This document shows, piece by piece, positions 18,767 to 27,527 of a DNA stretch of 64,000 nt (its first letter is position 1; each line of letters opens with the position of its first letter). The notes under the pieces were generated by a model. It saw nothing but the letters and a program-made list of their open reading frames with translations, ran no database searches and was not told where the DNA came from. Origin of the DNA: JABMMZ01 sp044368575 (GTDB taxonomy: Bacteria > Bacteroidota > Bacteroidia > NS11-12g > UBA955); the NCBI GenBank assembly GCA_044368575.1, contig JBIPPH010000007.1:1-64000 (forward strand), in the 5' to 3' direction. A program made the position numbers and the translations under genes.

Positions 18767-19999
18767 TTAATGATGAATGGTTTCACCTTCCATTTTACTA
18801 ACGGCTACAGTGGCTACAGCGTTTCCAACCACGTTAGTGGCTGTTCTGCCCATGTCTAAAAACTGATCAATAGGCAACAACAAGGCTAAGCCTGCCTCTG
18901 GTATACCAAATCCTGCAACAGTGGCAGCAATCACTACTAAAGAGGCTCTGGGCACACCAGCAATCCCTTTACTGGTTACCATCAGCACCAATAGCATGGT
19001 GATTTGTTGTGATATACTCAAGTCAATACCATAAGCTTGCGCTATCAATAATGAACCGAAGGTCATATACATCATGCTGCCATCGAGGTTAAATGAATAC
19101 CCCAGTGGTAAAACAAAACTGCTGATTTTTTCTTTGACGCCAAATCGATCTAATTGGTTCAATAATTTTGGGTAAGCAGACTCACTGCTAGCAGTCGCAA
19201 AGGCTAGCATCAAAGGCTCTTTAATATGGCTTAATAAAGACCAAGTTTTTTGCTTGATCATGAGATAACAAAAGCCGATTAATACCACCCAAAGGAGCGC
19301 TAAACCGCCGTAAAAAACAGCAATCAATTTGCTGTAATCCGCCAAGATGCCAATTCCTTTTTCAGCAATTACTACTGAAATAGAAGAAAATACAGCAAGT
19401 GGGGCCAACCACATAATGTAATTGGTAAGTTTAAGCATTGCATGGGCCAATGAATCCATCATGGCAATCATAGGTTTGCCTTTTTCGCCAGTGGCAGATA
19501 AGGCCAAGCCAAAAAACACTGAAAATACAACGATTTGCAAGACTGTTTTGTGGGTTGATAAAGCCACTACAATATTTTCAGGGAACAATTGATCAATGAA
19601 GTGTAATAAGGTAAATTCCTGGGTTTGAATTTGACTGCTACTTAGGTGTTGTACCTGATCGGTAAAGGCTGCTCCAGGCTGAAGCGTGTTGACTAAAACC
19701 AAGCCCAAGGTTAAAGACATTAAACTCGCAAATACAAACCAAGCTATGGTTTTTACGCCCATTCGGCCAACTGATTTAGCATCGCCAATATTGGCCACAC
19801 CAACTACCAAGGTGCTTAATACCAAAGGTCCAATAATGAGCTTGATGAGTTTAAGAAACACATAGCTACCCAGTTTAGTGTTGTCAATATACAATTGCAA
19901 ACTGCTAGGGTCATTATGGAATAAATGGTTAACAATGGCGCCAGCAATTATACCGCCAATAAGTCCTGCTAAAATCCAATAGGTGAGTTTGTTTTTCAT
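18767..19999 (-). CDS. Dicarboxylate/glutamate:cation symporter (DAACS family)
   Basis: I choose ATG 19999 (MKNKLTYWILAGLIGG, 410 residues); the reading frame extends to 20023 but that start would overlap radA. The protein has eight-helix glutamate-transporter architecture: LGSYVFLKLIKLIIGPLVLSTLVVG in helix 2-3, the serine-rich hairpin AFATASSESAYPKLL (HP1), YSFNLDGSMMYMTFGSLLIAQAYG (helix 7, NxDG motif), KGIAGVPRASLVVIAAT (HP2) and LLPIDQFLDMGRTATNVVGNAVA (helix 8, with the Asp and the RTxxNVxGN motif that bind the substrate amino group). Substrates are probably glutamate, aspartate or C4-dicarboxylates taken up with Na+ or H+. It starts 4 bases after radA and is probably cotranscribed with it. 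Confidence 0.92.
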   Translation of the reverse strand: MKNKLTYWILAGLIGGIIAGAIVNHLFHNDPSSLQLYIDNTKLGSYVFLKLIKLIIGPLVLSTLVVGVANIGDAKSVGRMGVKTIAWFVFASLMSLTLGLVLVNTLQPGAAFTDQVQHLSSSQIQTQEFTLLHFIDQLFPENIVVALSTHKTVLQIVVFSVFFGLALSATGEKGKPMIAMMDSLAHAMLKLTNYIMWLAPLAVFSSISVVIAEKGIGILADYSKLIAVFYGGLALLWVVLIGFCYLMIKQKTWSLLSHIKEPLMLAFATASSESAYPKLLNQLDRFGVKEKISSFVLPLGYSFNLDGSMMYMTFGSLLIAQAYGIDLSISQQITMLLVLMVTSKGIAGVPRASLVVIAATVAGFGIPEAGLALLLPIDQFLDMGRTATNVVGNAVATVAVSKMEGETIHH

Positions 20000-20003
20000 A
20001 GCG

Positions 20004-21371
20004 TTATCCGAATAAATATTCAAAGGCTTCTTCTATTTTGCCAATTTGTACCAATTCAATTTTATTGGCGTTACTCTGAATGCCTTTGTTGTATTTTGAA
20101 ATCATAATGGCTTTGAAGCCCAGTTTTTCTGCCTCTAATATCCTTTGCTCAATTCTGGCAACCGCTCTTACTTCACCACTCAAGCCTACCTCGCCAGCAA
20201 AGGCAATGTGTTTGTCAATGGCAATGTTTTGGTAAGAAGATAAGATAGAAGCCACTATGCCTAAATCCAGCCCAGGGTCTTCTAATTTCATACCGCCAGC
20301 AATGTTGATGAACACATCTTTCACGCCCAATTGAAAGCCACAGCGTTTTTCAAGTACGGCCAACAACATACTCAATCGTCTTAAATCAAAACCGTTTGAG
20401 GTTCTTTGCGGTGTACCATAAACAGCTGAGCTCACCAAAGCTTGTGTTTCAAGTAAGATGGGTCTTATGCCTTCTACTGCACAACTAATTGATATGCCAC
20501 TCAATACTTCATCGCGCTCACTGATTAGGATTTCGGAAGGGTTCTCAATGGCTCTTAGACCATTGCCTTTCATTTCATAGATGCCAATTTCACTGGCAGA
20601 TCCAAATCTGTTTTTAAGGGTTCGAAGTATGCGGTAGTTGTAATGTCTGTCGCCTTCAAATTGCAGCACAGTATCAACCATATGCTCTAACACTTTCGGA
20701 CCTGCAATATTGCCATCTTTATTGATGTGTCCGATTAAGAATACCGGAATGCCTGTGGTTTTAGCAAAGCGCAATAACTCTGCAGTGCATTCTTTTATTT
20801 GACTGATACTGCCCGGAGGAGAATCAATTAATTCGCTTGATAAAGTTTGAACGGAATCAATAATAAGCAATTCTGGCAAGTCGCCATTTAGCAGGGTCAA
20901 TAAATTGCTCAGTGAGGTTTCACAAATCACATAGCAATCACTGTTTTGAATGCCTATGCGCTCTGCCCTCATTTTAAGCTGGGTCTCACTTTCTTCGCCG
21001 CTCACGTAATACACTTTCTTGTGCATTTGCAAGGCTAGCTGAAGTAATAATGTTGATTTGCCAATGCCGGGTTCACCACCAATTAACGTGATGGAGCCTG
21101 CAACTAATCCGCCACCTAAAACTCTGTTGAGTTCGTTGTCTGTTAAGTTGTAGCGCTGTTCTTCACCTTCTACTATGCTTTGTATGTTTTTGGCTTCTGC
21201 TTTTTGTTGGCTTGATTTGCCCCAAAGTTGTTTGGCAGATCCGTTGTTACTTTTTTGAACCACTTCTTCGGTGAAACTGTTCCAAGCCTCACAAGCCGGA
21301 CATTTTCCTAACCATTTACTAGCAGAATGACCACAGTTTTTACAAAAATATTTTACAACAGCCTTAGACAT
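20004..21371 (-). CDS. radA: DNA repair protein RadA (Sms)
   Basis: Started at ATG 21371 (MSKAVVKYFCKNCGH, 455 residues), because the zinc finger of this family lies at the extreme N-terminus; the upstream in-frame extension to 21416 is unlikely. Domains in order: C4 zinc finger (CKNCGH, CPAC), RecA-like ATPase with Walker A GGEPGIGKSTLLLQ and Walker B LLIIDSVQT, the RadA-specific KNRFGSASEIGIY, and a C-terminal Lon-protease-like domain (DVFINIAGGMKLEDPGLDLG, AFAGEVGLSGEVRAV). RadA is a hexameric helicase that promotes branch migration and D-loop extension in homologous recombination. Complete and typical in length. Confidence 0.97.
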   Translation of the reverse strand: MSKAVVKYFCKNCGHSASKWLGKCPACEAWNSFTEEVVQKSNNGSAKQLWGKSSQQKAEAKNIQSIVEGEEQRYNLTDNELNRVLGGGLVAGSITLIGGEPGIGKSTLLLQLALQMHKKVYYVSGEESETQLKMRAERIGIQNSDCYVICETSLSNLLTLLNGDLPELLIIDSVQTLSSELIDSPPGSISQIKECTAELLRFAKTTGIPVFLIGHINKDGNIAGPKVLEHMVDTVLQFEGDRHYNYRILRTLKNRFGSASEIGIYEMKGNGLRAIENPSEILISERDEVLSGISISCAVEGIRPILLETQALVSSAVYGTPQRTSNGFDLRRLSMLLAVLEKRCGFQLGVKDVFINIAGGMKLEDPGLDLGIVASILSSYQNIAIDKHIAFAGEVGLSGEVRAVARIEQRILEAEKLGFKAIMISKYNKGIQSNANKIELVQIGKIEEAFEYLFG

Positions 21372-21481
21372 AATCAGCCTTACAAAAGTGCAAGATAAAT
21401 TGTAAAGCAGCATCATTTTTAATGGAATTGTTTAAAACTATTTTGTCGTTTTTTACTCAGCGATATCAGTAAATAATTGCC

Positions 21482-21489
21482 TACATTTG
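21482..21489 (+). promoter_or_regulatory. Possible -7 box for the exbB operon
   Basis: TACATTTG matches TAnnTTTG and lies 18 bases before the exbB ATG within the 136-base divergent region shared with radA. No clear TTTG is present 19-20 bases upstream, so support is partial. Nothing else was recognised in this intergenic region. Confidence 0.35.
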
Positions 21490-21507
21490 AAATTGAATTG
21501 TTGCGCC

Positions 21508-22260
21508 ATGAAATTTAGATTATTGACCCTATTCTTACTGTTTTTAGTCAGTTTGCAGTTAAGCTCTGCACAAACACCATCGACTTCACAAACGACAGTC
21601 AACTCCATTGAAAACACTGTTGATGCGCCTTCGAGCCATCAGATGATCAAAGAAAAATTTATTGAGGGTGACCCCATTTGGATGACGCCTGTATTGATCT
21701 GTTTATTACTGGGTTTAACCATAGTAATTGAACGCATTATGACCCTGTATGCAGCCAATATTCAAGTGGAAACTTTTTATAATGATTTTGAAAAAACCCT
21801 TCAAACTCAGGGACTTGATGCCGCCAAAACACTGTGTCAAACTACCAAAGGTCCTGTGGCTAAAATCTATTATGAGGGCATAGACCGTTTGCCAGAAGGC
21901 GTTGAGAAGGTCGAAGCCGCCATGCAAGCGCATGGTTCTGTTCAAATGGGTCAGATGGAAAAGGGTTTGGTATGGATTTCTTTGTTTATTGCCTTATCGC
22001 CTATGCTAGGATTTTTAGGTACTGTAGTAGGGATGATTCAAGCTTTTGATACCATTGCGAGTGTGGGTGATATTTCACCAACCATAGTAGCTGACGGTAT
22101 TAAAGTTGCTTTGTTAACCACCGTTGCAGGTTTAATTGTAGCCATTATTTTACAAGTGTTTTACAATTTAATTGTGTCTAAAATTGACAGCATAGCCAAT
22201 GATATGGAACAAGCTTCAATCAAATTAATTGACATCGTGGTTAAAAATAAATTGGCATGA
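21508..22260 (+). CDS. exbB: MotA/TolQ/ExbB proton channel family protein
   Basis: I use ATG 21508 (MKFRLLTLF, 250 residues); the TTG at 21487 is in frame but falls within the promoter. The N-terminus looks like a cleavable signal (LFLLFLVSLQLSSAQ). Then come helix 1 (PIWMTPVLICLLLGLTIVIERI), a cytoplasmic loop, and the conserved paired helices LVWISLFIALSPMLGFLGTVVGMIQAFDTIA and ISPTIVADGIKVALLTTVAGLIVAIILQVFYN. ExbB forms the pentameric proton channel of TonB-type energy-transducing complexes that power outer-membrane import. It overlaps the next gene by 4 bases (ATGA) and starts a four-gene operon. Confidence 0.92.
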   Translation: MKFRLLTLFLLFLVSLQLSSAQTPSTSQTTVNSIENTVDAPSSHQMIKEKFIEGDPIWMTPVLICLLLGLTIVIERIMTLYAANIQVETFYNDFEKTLQTQGLDAAKTLCQTTKGPVAKIYYEGIDRLPEGVEKVEAAMQAHGSVQMGQMEKGLVWISLFIALSPMLGFLGTVVGMIQAFDTIASVGDISPTIVADGIKVALLTTVAGLIVAIILQVFYNLIVSKIDSIANDMEQASIKLIDIVVKNKLA

Positions 22261-22682
22261 AGCTGCGCTTAAATAAGTCATTTTTAATAGGGCTTTTGAT
22301 TGCCTTTATTGCAGTGTTAATCTTATGGATATACAACAGTGCATACAAGGCTCAAGAACTACCTATTCAAATAGGATTGTACGTTATGTATGGCCTATTG
22401 ATACTTGCTATAATAGCTGCAATTGGATTGTTTTCCAAGGGTTTTCAATTATCAGGTTGGAGTAAAATTAGTATTTATGTGTTATCGCTCTTGTTGTTTT
22501 TGTTGGTCTTAGGATATGCCCTAGATGCCGGTGAATTAAACCCTGAGTATTTGAAATATGGCATCGATACAGTCTTTGAATCGAAATGTGTGGGTGCGGT
22601 TGTATTTACCAGTAAATTAATGATCGTATTGGCTGCTCTTACTGCAGTTTTAGCCTCTATTAGAGCATTCATAAAACAATAG
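22257..22682 (+). CDS. Small membrane protein of the ExbBD operon, unknown function
   Basis: The 141 residues contain about four hydrophobic segments (FLIGLLIAFIAVLILWIY, LYVMYGLLILAIIAAIGLF, ISIYVLSLLLFLLVLGYAL and LMIVLAALTAVLASIRAF) and a short loop with ELNPEYLKYGID. No catalytic motif is seen. A protein of this kind between exbB and exbD is common in Bacteroidota, so it may be an accessory subunit of the proton-driven complex; that rests on position and tight coupling (4-base overlap upstream, 7 bases to exbD). Confidence 0.75.
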   Translation: MKLRLNKSFLIGLLIAFIAVLILWIYNSAYKAQELPIQIGLYVMYGLLILAIIAAIGLFSKGFQLSGWSKISIYVLSLLLFLLVLGYALDAGELNPEYLKYGIDTVFESKCVGAVVFTSKLMIVLAALTAVLASIRAFIKQ

Positions 22683-22689
22683 TTAATCA

Positions 22690-23229
22690 ATGCCAAGACA
22701 AAGACGATCTATACCTGAAATCAATGCCGGCTCTATGGCTGATATTGCTTTTTTGTTATTGATCTTCTTTTTAGTGACCACCAGCATCATCGATGAGAAA
22801 GGTTTAAGCGTCAAATTACCGGCCTTACCAAAAGCCCAGCAATCGCCGCCCATAGTTCAAAAACGCAATGTTTATGAAGTATACATCAATGATCAAAACC
22901 AATTCATGGTGCAAGGCCAAGTTCAAACTTTAACTGCCATTCAAAAGCAAGTTATTCAGTTCATTGATAACCCTCAACAAGACCCGAATTTGAGCGTTTC
23001 TCCTCAAGAGGCAGTACTGCTTATACATACGGATGCCAAAGCCAGTTATGGTCAATACATTGCCTTGCAAAACGGCCTCAAAACAGTCTATCAAACCTTA
23101 AGAGAACAATACAGTAAAACGACTTTTGACAAACATTATAACGATTTGCCAAACGCTAGTGCCGAGCGTTTAAAAGTCGATCAAGTTTACCCAATGAATA
23201 TTGCTGAATCAGATTTAACCAATCCCTAA
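22690..23229 (+). CDS. exbD: ExbD/TolR family protein 1
   Basis: The 179-residue protein has the ExbD plan: a short basic cytoplasmic N-terminus (MPRQRRSIPEINAGS), one membrane helix carrying the essential aspartate (MADIAFLLLIFFLVTTSI), then a periplasmic domain ending in an amphipathic region. The start SIPEINAGSMADI is the usual Bacteroidota ExbD sequence. Two ExbD subunits would sit inside the ExbB pentamer and pass proton-motive force to TonB. The periplasmic domain is longer than in the second copy and includes an insertion around KQVIQFIDNPQQDPNLSVSP. Its stop codon is immediately followed by the next ATG. Confidence 0.93.
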   Translation: MPRQRRSIPEINAGSMADIAFLLLIFFLVTTSIIDEKGLSVKLPALPKAQQSPPIVQKRNVYEVYINDQNQFMVQGQVQTLTAIQKQVIQFIDNPQQDPNLSVSPQEAVLLIHTDAKASYGQYIALQNGLKTVYQTLREQYSKTTFDKHYNDLPNASAERLKVDQVYPMNIAESDLTNP

Positions 23230-23694
23230 ATGAGTAAGTTTAGAAGAAGACATAGTTCGGATCAACCCAGTATCAATACGGCATCTTTGCCAGATATTGT
23301 GTTCATGCTCTTGTTCTTCTTCATGGTGGTAACTAAACTAAAAAAAGACGATGTTAAAGTTGCTGTCGCTTTGCCAAAAGCCTCAGAGTCGGTTAAGTTT
23401 GAAAACAAACAGAACGGCGCCTATATTCACATTGGCAAACCAGTTGATACAACTATGTTTGGCAGTGCTATAAGGGTGCAAATCAACGATGCATTTATTG
23501 AGCCTAATGCTCTGGCGCATTGGATACAAGAAGACATGAAACGCTTGCCTAAAACGGCATTAGCAACCTATACAGTAGCCATTAGAGCAGATGCTGATGT
23601 ACCAATGGGGATGGTATCAGAAATCAAGCAACAGCTGAGAACAGCAAATGCGCTGCAAGTAGTTTATTCGACTCAAAAAGCAATTACCAAATAA
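23230..23694 (+). CDS. exbD: ExbD/TolR family protein 2
   Basis: This 154-residue paralogue of the preceding gene has a basic start (MSKFRRRHSSDQPSINTAS), the Asp-containing helix LPDIVFMLLFFFMVVTKL and a periplasmic domain with VAIRADADVPMGMVSEIKQQL, the conserved ExbD C-terminal helix. Two divergent ExbD copies in tandem suggest a heteromeric complex. The final 11 bases overlap the 3' end of the convergent M13 peptidase gene, so there is no room for a separate terminator. Confidence 0.93.
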   Translation: MSKFRRRHSSDQPSINTASLPDIVFMLLFFFMVVTKLKKDDVKVAVALPKASESVKFENKQNGAYIHIGKPVDTTMFGSAIRVQINDAFIEPNALAHWIQEDMKRLPKTALATYTVAIRADADVPMGMVSEIKQQLRTANALQVVYSTQKAITK

Positions 23695-25759
23695 CCACTC
23701 TTTGGTTTTCTGGAATCCACATTTTGTCGCCCTCTTTAATACCAAACGCTTCATAAAAAGGTTGGAAATGTTTTAATGGACCATTGATTCTGTATCTGGC
23801 AGGAGAGTGTGGATCTGTTTGAAGTCTATTGCGCAATTCTTCATCTTTAATGTTGTTGTGCCATACTTGAGCCCAACTCAGGAAGAATCTTTGTTGCCAA
23901 GTAAAACCATCAATTTTAGCTGGCTCAGGCTTGCCATCTAATGATTTTTTAAGCGCGTAATAAGCCAATGTTATACCTCCAAGGTCAGCAATGTTTTCAC
24001 CAATGGTTAAAGCGCCATTCACATGTATACCCTTAAGTGGTTCAAATTGATTGAAATAAGTAATGTATTGATCACCTAAAGTTTTAAAGTTTTTAGCATC
24101 TTCTTCAGACCACCAGTTTTTTAAATTGCCTTTTGCATCGTATTGTGCGCCCTGGTCATCAAAACCGTGGGTAAATTCATGGCCGATTACCGCAATGATA
24201 CCGCCATAATTAATGGCATCGTCTGCAGTTGGGTTGAAAAATGGCGCTTGCAAAATACCTGCAGGGAACACAATCTCATTGTTCAAAGGATTGTAATAAG
24301 CATTAACCGTTTGAGGCGGCATCAACCATCTTTTTTTATCAACTGGAGCACCAACATCTTTGAGCATTTTATTATGACTCCACAAGGTATTGCTGATCAC
24401 ATTTTCAATCAAAGTGCTTTTATTAACTGCAATCTTGCTGTAGTCTTCCCATTGATCAGGGTATCCAATTTTATAAACGAAAGTGCTTAGTTTTTCAAGC
24501 GCTTTGGTTTTGGTGTTATCAGTCATCCATGGCAATTTTGTTTTAACCCTTTCGCTGAATACGGCGCGCACATTCTCAATCATTTCAGCTACTTTTTTCT
24601 TGGATGATTCCGGAAAATAAGCTTTGGTGTAAAGTCTACCAAGGATATTGCCTTCGCCTAAAGATTCAGCCACATCAATGGCTTGAATGGCTCTGGTTTT
24701 TTGTTGTTTAATGCCCCCTTTAACTTGACCATAAAAATGGAAAAATTCGTTTTTGTAGCCGGCAGGTAAATACTTGCTGAAACTTGAAATTAATTTATAG
24801 TAAGTAAATAATTTTAAGGTGTTTACATCTGTTTTGCTCAATAAAGTATTTAATTTAGTAAAGTAGGCTTTATTCTGAACAATAATGCTATCGGTTTGAA
24901 TGCCCTGAGCTACTGAAAAACTTGACCAATCACAATTTTTAGAAAGTGATTTTAAGTCATTCATGTGAAGCTTATTATAAGTTTTAATAGGATCTCTTAA
25001 TTCAACATTGCTTAATTGACAAGTAGCCAATTGGCTTTCAAAATCTAATAAGCGTTTGCCGGATTGAACACTGTCAAAATATTGGCTTAAGCCCATAATC
25101 TGATTCACATGCGCAACAAACTCTGTTCGGATGGTTTGCATGCGTTCATCTTTGCCAGAGTAATAACTTTTTTCGCCAAGACTCAAGCCGCTTTGTCCCC
25201 ACTTTACAGCATTCATGGCGCTGTTGCGGTCATCTGCATCGACGTATACACCTAAAACAGACGATACACCAATGCGTTGTAATTCACCATTGATTTTAAT
25301 CCAATCTGCCAAGTTGCTTACACCCATAATTTGATTGATGTATTGGTTCAATGGTTTCAAGCCTTGTTGTTCAATCCCTAAAGAATCCATAAAGGCAGTA
25401 TACATATCGGCTATGCGTTGTTCATCAGAACCTGCTTTGTGGTCTTTGGTTTTTAGTACACCATCAATAATTCCTTTTAATTTAACCTCGCTGTTCTCTT
25501 TGTCAATAATGCCAAAGGCGCCCCAATTGCCTTCAGTTGCAGGCACTGGATTGTTCTTTTTCCAACCGCCATTAACAAAACTATCAAAGTCATCTTGTGG
25601 GCGGTATCTTCTGTCTAAAGAGTTGGTGTCAAAGGCTGGAATTACGGCAATGCTGTCAGATTTACTAGCATTGTTTTCGGTTTTTGGCGCAGCGTTACAA
25701 GCGGCTAAAAGGGTAGTAACAGCAGCAGATACAAGGGTTAAAAAACGCAAACTTTTCAT
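23684..25759 (-). CDS. M13-family (neprilysin/PepO-like) metallopeptidase lipoprotein
   Basis: The 691-residue peptidase begins with a lipoprotein signal peptide ending in the lipobox LAAC (MKSLRFLTLVSAAVTTLLAACN). The M13 N-terminal domain (DSLDRRYRPQDDFDSFVNGGWKK type opening) is followed by the catalytic domain: NAYYNPLNNEIVFPAGIL, zinc motif HEFTHGFD (His527, Glu528, His531) and the third ligand Glu588 in GENIADLGG. The C-terminal RYRINGPLKHFQPFYEAFG is the usual family ending. It should degrade short peptides in the periplasm or at the cell surface. It is divergently transcribed from the DUF1573 gene across 39 bases holding a perfect dyad. Confidence 0.95.
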   Translation of the reverse strand: MKSLRFLTLVSAAVTTLLAACNAAPKTENNASKSDSIAVIPAFDTNSLDRRYRPQDDFDSFVNGGWKKNNPVPATEGNWGAFGIIDKENSEVKLKGIIDGVLKTKDHKAGSDEQRIADMYTAFMDSLGIEQQGLKPLNQYINQIMGVSNLADWIKINGELQRIGVSSVLGVYVDADDRNSAMNAVKWGQSGLSLGEKSYYSGKDERMQTIRTEFVAHVNQIMGLSQYFDSVQSGKRLLDFESQLATCQLSNVELRDPIKTYNKLHMNDLKSLSKNCDWSSFSVAQGIQTDSIIVQNKAYFTKLNTLLSKTDVNTLKLFTYYKLISSFSKYLPAGYKNEFFHFYGQVKGGIKQQKTRAIQAIDVAESLGEGNILGRLYTKAYFPESSKKKVAEMIENVRAVFSERVKTKLPWMTDNTKTKALEKLSTFVYKIGYPDQWEDYSKIAVNKSTLIENVISNTLWSHNKMLKDVGAPVDKKRWLMPPQTVNAYYNPLNNEIVFPAGILQAPFFNPTADDAINYGGIIAVIGHEFTHGFDDQGAQYDAKGNLKNWWSEEDAKNFKTLGDQYITYFNQFEPLKGIHVNGALTIGENIADLGGITLAYYALKKSLDGKPEPAKIDGFTWQQRFFLSWAQVWHNNIKDEELRNRLQTDPHSPARYRINGPLKHFQPFYEAFGIKEGDKMWIPENQRVVIW

Positions 25760-25768
25760 AGTGGCAAG

Positions 25769-25788
25769 ATTACTAATTTTTTAGTAAT
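25769..25788. promoter_or_regulatory. Perfect dyad between the M13 peptidase and DUF1573 genes
   Basis: ATTACTAA and its exact reverse complement TTAGTAAT flank a TTTT spacer. The dyad sits almost centrally in the 39-base divergent region, about 10 bases from each start codon. It could be an operator controlling both genes or a stem near the 5' end of either mRNA. No regulator is identified. Confidence 0.45.
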
Positions 25789-25798
25789 TTCGTATCTT

Positions 25799-26206
25799 GT
25801 GTCTTTGAAAAAAATCTTCATATTACTTCTTAGCTATTGGGCTTGCCCTGTGTATGCTCAGTTTGGAGATTCATTTCCGGTATTAAAGTTTGATCAAGAC
25901 ACAGTGGATTTTGGAACGGTTGTAGAAGGGGATACGGTGCGTTATGATTTTAATTTCACCAATGTCGGTAACAGACCGCTTGTCATCAAACAAGCCTATC
26001 CAGCTTGCGGCTGTACCTATCCAACCTTTACACAAGGTCCGATATTGCCCGGTCAAAGAGGGGTAATTCATGTTGCCTTTTACAGTCAGGGTTGGGGCGG
26101 ACAATCCGTTCTCAAAGAAGTGATAGTGATATTAGGAAATGGGCCCGAAAATTACGCTCGATTTAAGGCTAAAATCATCAAACGATCTGAGCTGCCAATC
26201 AAGTGA
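25799..26206 (+). CDS. DUF1573 domain-containing protein
   Basis: The 135-residue secreted protein uses GTG at 25799 (MSLKKIFILLLSYWACPVYAQ signal peptide; a TTG at 25805 is an alternative). The single DUF1573 domain shows VLKFDQDTVDFGTVVEGDTV, the FNFTNVGNRPLVIKQAYPACGCT strand with the conserved CGC, and PGQRGVIHVAFYSQG. The fold is Ig/MSP-like, and Bacteroidota encode many copies, often in envelope or polysaccharide loci. Biochemical function is not established. It is the first gene of a rightward operon-like series, though the 50-base gap to the next gene is larger than the later junctions. Confidence 0.85.
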   Translation: MSLKKIFILLLSYWACPVYAQFGDSFPVLKFDQDTVDFGTVVEGDTVRYDFNFTNVGNRPLVIKQAYPACGCTYPTFTQGPILPGQRGVIHVAFYSQGWGGQSVLKEVIVILGNGPENYARFKAKIIKRSELPIK

Positions 26207-26256
26207 ATTAGGTATCAGTCAACAAGTAAAAAGAGAAGACGTCAAAATAAATAACC

Positions 26257-27165
26257 GTGAAGAAAATTATCATAACAGGCGCCAATGGTTTATTAGGCCA
26301 AAAGCTAATTGATCTTTATTTAAGTCAGTCAGATAAACAAATATTGGCTACAGGTATAGGTCCATGCAGGCACCCTAGGCGCAATGAAATAGCCTATCAA
26401 GCATTAGACATTACTCAGGCAGATCAAGTTGAACAAGTCTTTGAAGCCTTTCAACCTGATTGTTTGATTCACACAGCAGCTATGACCAATGTTGATGCTT
26501 GTGAATCTGAACATGAGCAATGCGACGCTTTAAATGTGCATGCGGTCGATCATTTAGCAAAGGCTTGTAATCGATACAATGTGCATATGGTGCATGTGTC
26601 TACTGATTTTATTTTTGATGGCAGCCATGGCCCCCTTGATGAGCAAGCAACGCCAAACCCATTGAGTTATTATGGGGCATCAAAATTGAAAGGCGAGCAA
26701 ATTGTTCAAGAGCAATTAAGCCATTGGGCAATTTTAAGAACGGTTTTAGTATACGGTGTAGTAAGCGATATGAGTCGAAGTAATATTGTGTTATGGGCTA
26801 AGTCTGCACTAGAAAAACAGCAGCCAATGAAAGTGGTTGATGACCAATTCAGAACCCCAACATTGGCTGAGGATTTGGCAATGGGATGTTTTTTGGCTGA
26901 GGATCAAAATGCGCAAGGGATTTACAACATTTCAGGCAAAGACTTTATGAGTATTTTTGAATTGGTTAACCGAGTGGCCCAATTCTTTGAATTAGAGGCT
27001 AATGGTGTTGAACGCAGTAGTTCTAGCACTTTGAATCAGGCCGCCAAACGCCCACCGATTACAGGGTTTATTATTGATAAAGCACAAAAAGAATTAGGAT
27101 ATGCCCCTCACAGTTTTGAAGAAGGATTGGCCTTGGTGCAATCGCAATTATTAAGTCATTCATGA
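26257..27165 (+). CDS. NAD-dependent epimerase/reductase, dTDP-4-dehydrorhamnose reductase-like
   Basis: The 302-residue SDR-fold enzyme starts at GTG 26257 (MKKIIITGANGLLGQKLIDLY). It shows the GxxGxxG nucleotide loop, DCLIHTAAMTNVDACE, the STDFIFDGSHGPLDE segment, and the catalytic YGASKLKGE (YxxxK). These are RmlD/RfbD features: the family reduces dTDP-4-keto-rhamnose with NAD(P)H. Since no rmlABC gene is nearby, and lone RmlD-like proteins exist with other roles, the specific substrate is open. It overlaps the crcB start by 4 bases. Confidence 0.82.
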   Translation: MKKIIITGANGLLGQKLIDLYLSQSDKQILATGIGPCRHPRRNEIAYQALDITQADQVEQVFEAFQPDCLIHTAAMTNVDACESEHEQCDALNVHAVDHLAKACNRYNVHMVHVSTDFIFDGSHGPLDEQATPNPLSYYGASKLKGEQIVQEQLSHWAILRTVLVYGVVSDMSRSNIVLWAKSALEKQQPMKVVDDQFRTPTLAEDLAMGCFLAEDQNAQGIYNISGKDFMSIFELVNRVAQFFELEANGVERSSSSTLNQAAKRPPITGFIIDKAQKELGYAPHSFEEGLALVQSQLLSHS

Positions 27166-27527
27166 ATGTAGTATTGGTATTTTTAGGCGGCGGTATTGGT
27201 GCAGTTTTGCGCTGGTTAATACAATTGTTATTGGGCAAATCTGATGGCAATGGCTTTGCTTGGGCTACCTTTACTGTAAATTGTTTTGGCAGTTTATTGA
27301 TTGGTCTTTTAGCTGCCCTTGCCTTAAAATTTAAGTGGTCGGAGGCCAGTGTACTCTTGTTAATGACTGGTGTTTTGGGTGGTTTTACTACTTACTCTGC
27401 CTTTGCAATGGATAGCCTTCAAATGCTGAAACAACAGCAGTGGGCATTGGCTATTCAATACATGCTTTCAACCAATATTATGGCCTTGCTTTGTTGTGCT
27501 TTAGGATTTTATCTGGTTAAACTATGA
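27162..27527 (+). CDS. crcB: Fluoride channel CrcB/Fluc
   Basis: The 121-residue, four-helix membrane protein has all Fluc signatures: GGGIGAVLRWLIQL (helix 1), the WATFTVNCFGSLLIGLL segment with the conserved Asn, and LMTGVLGGFTTYSAFAMD containing the GxTTFS-type turn and phenylalanines of the pore. It works as a dual-topology dimer exporting F-. No fluoride riboswitch is present, since the gene starts inside the previous gene (ATGA overlap), and it also overlaps the next gene by 4 bases. Confidence 0.95.
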   Translation: MNVVLVFLGGGIGAVLRWLIQLLLGKSDGNGFAWATFTVNCFGSLLIGLLAALALKFKWSEASVLLLMTGVLGGFTTYSAFAMDSLQMLKQQQWALAIQYMLSTNIMALLCCALGFYLVKL

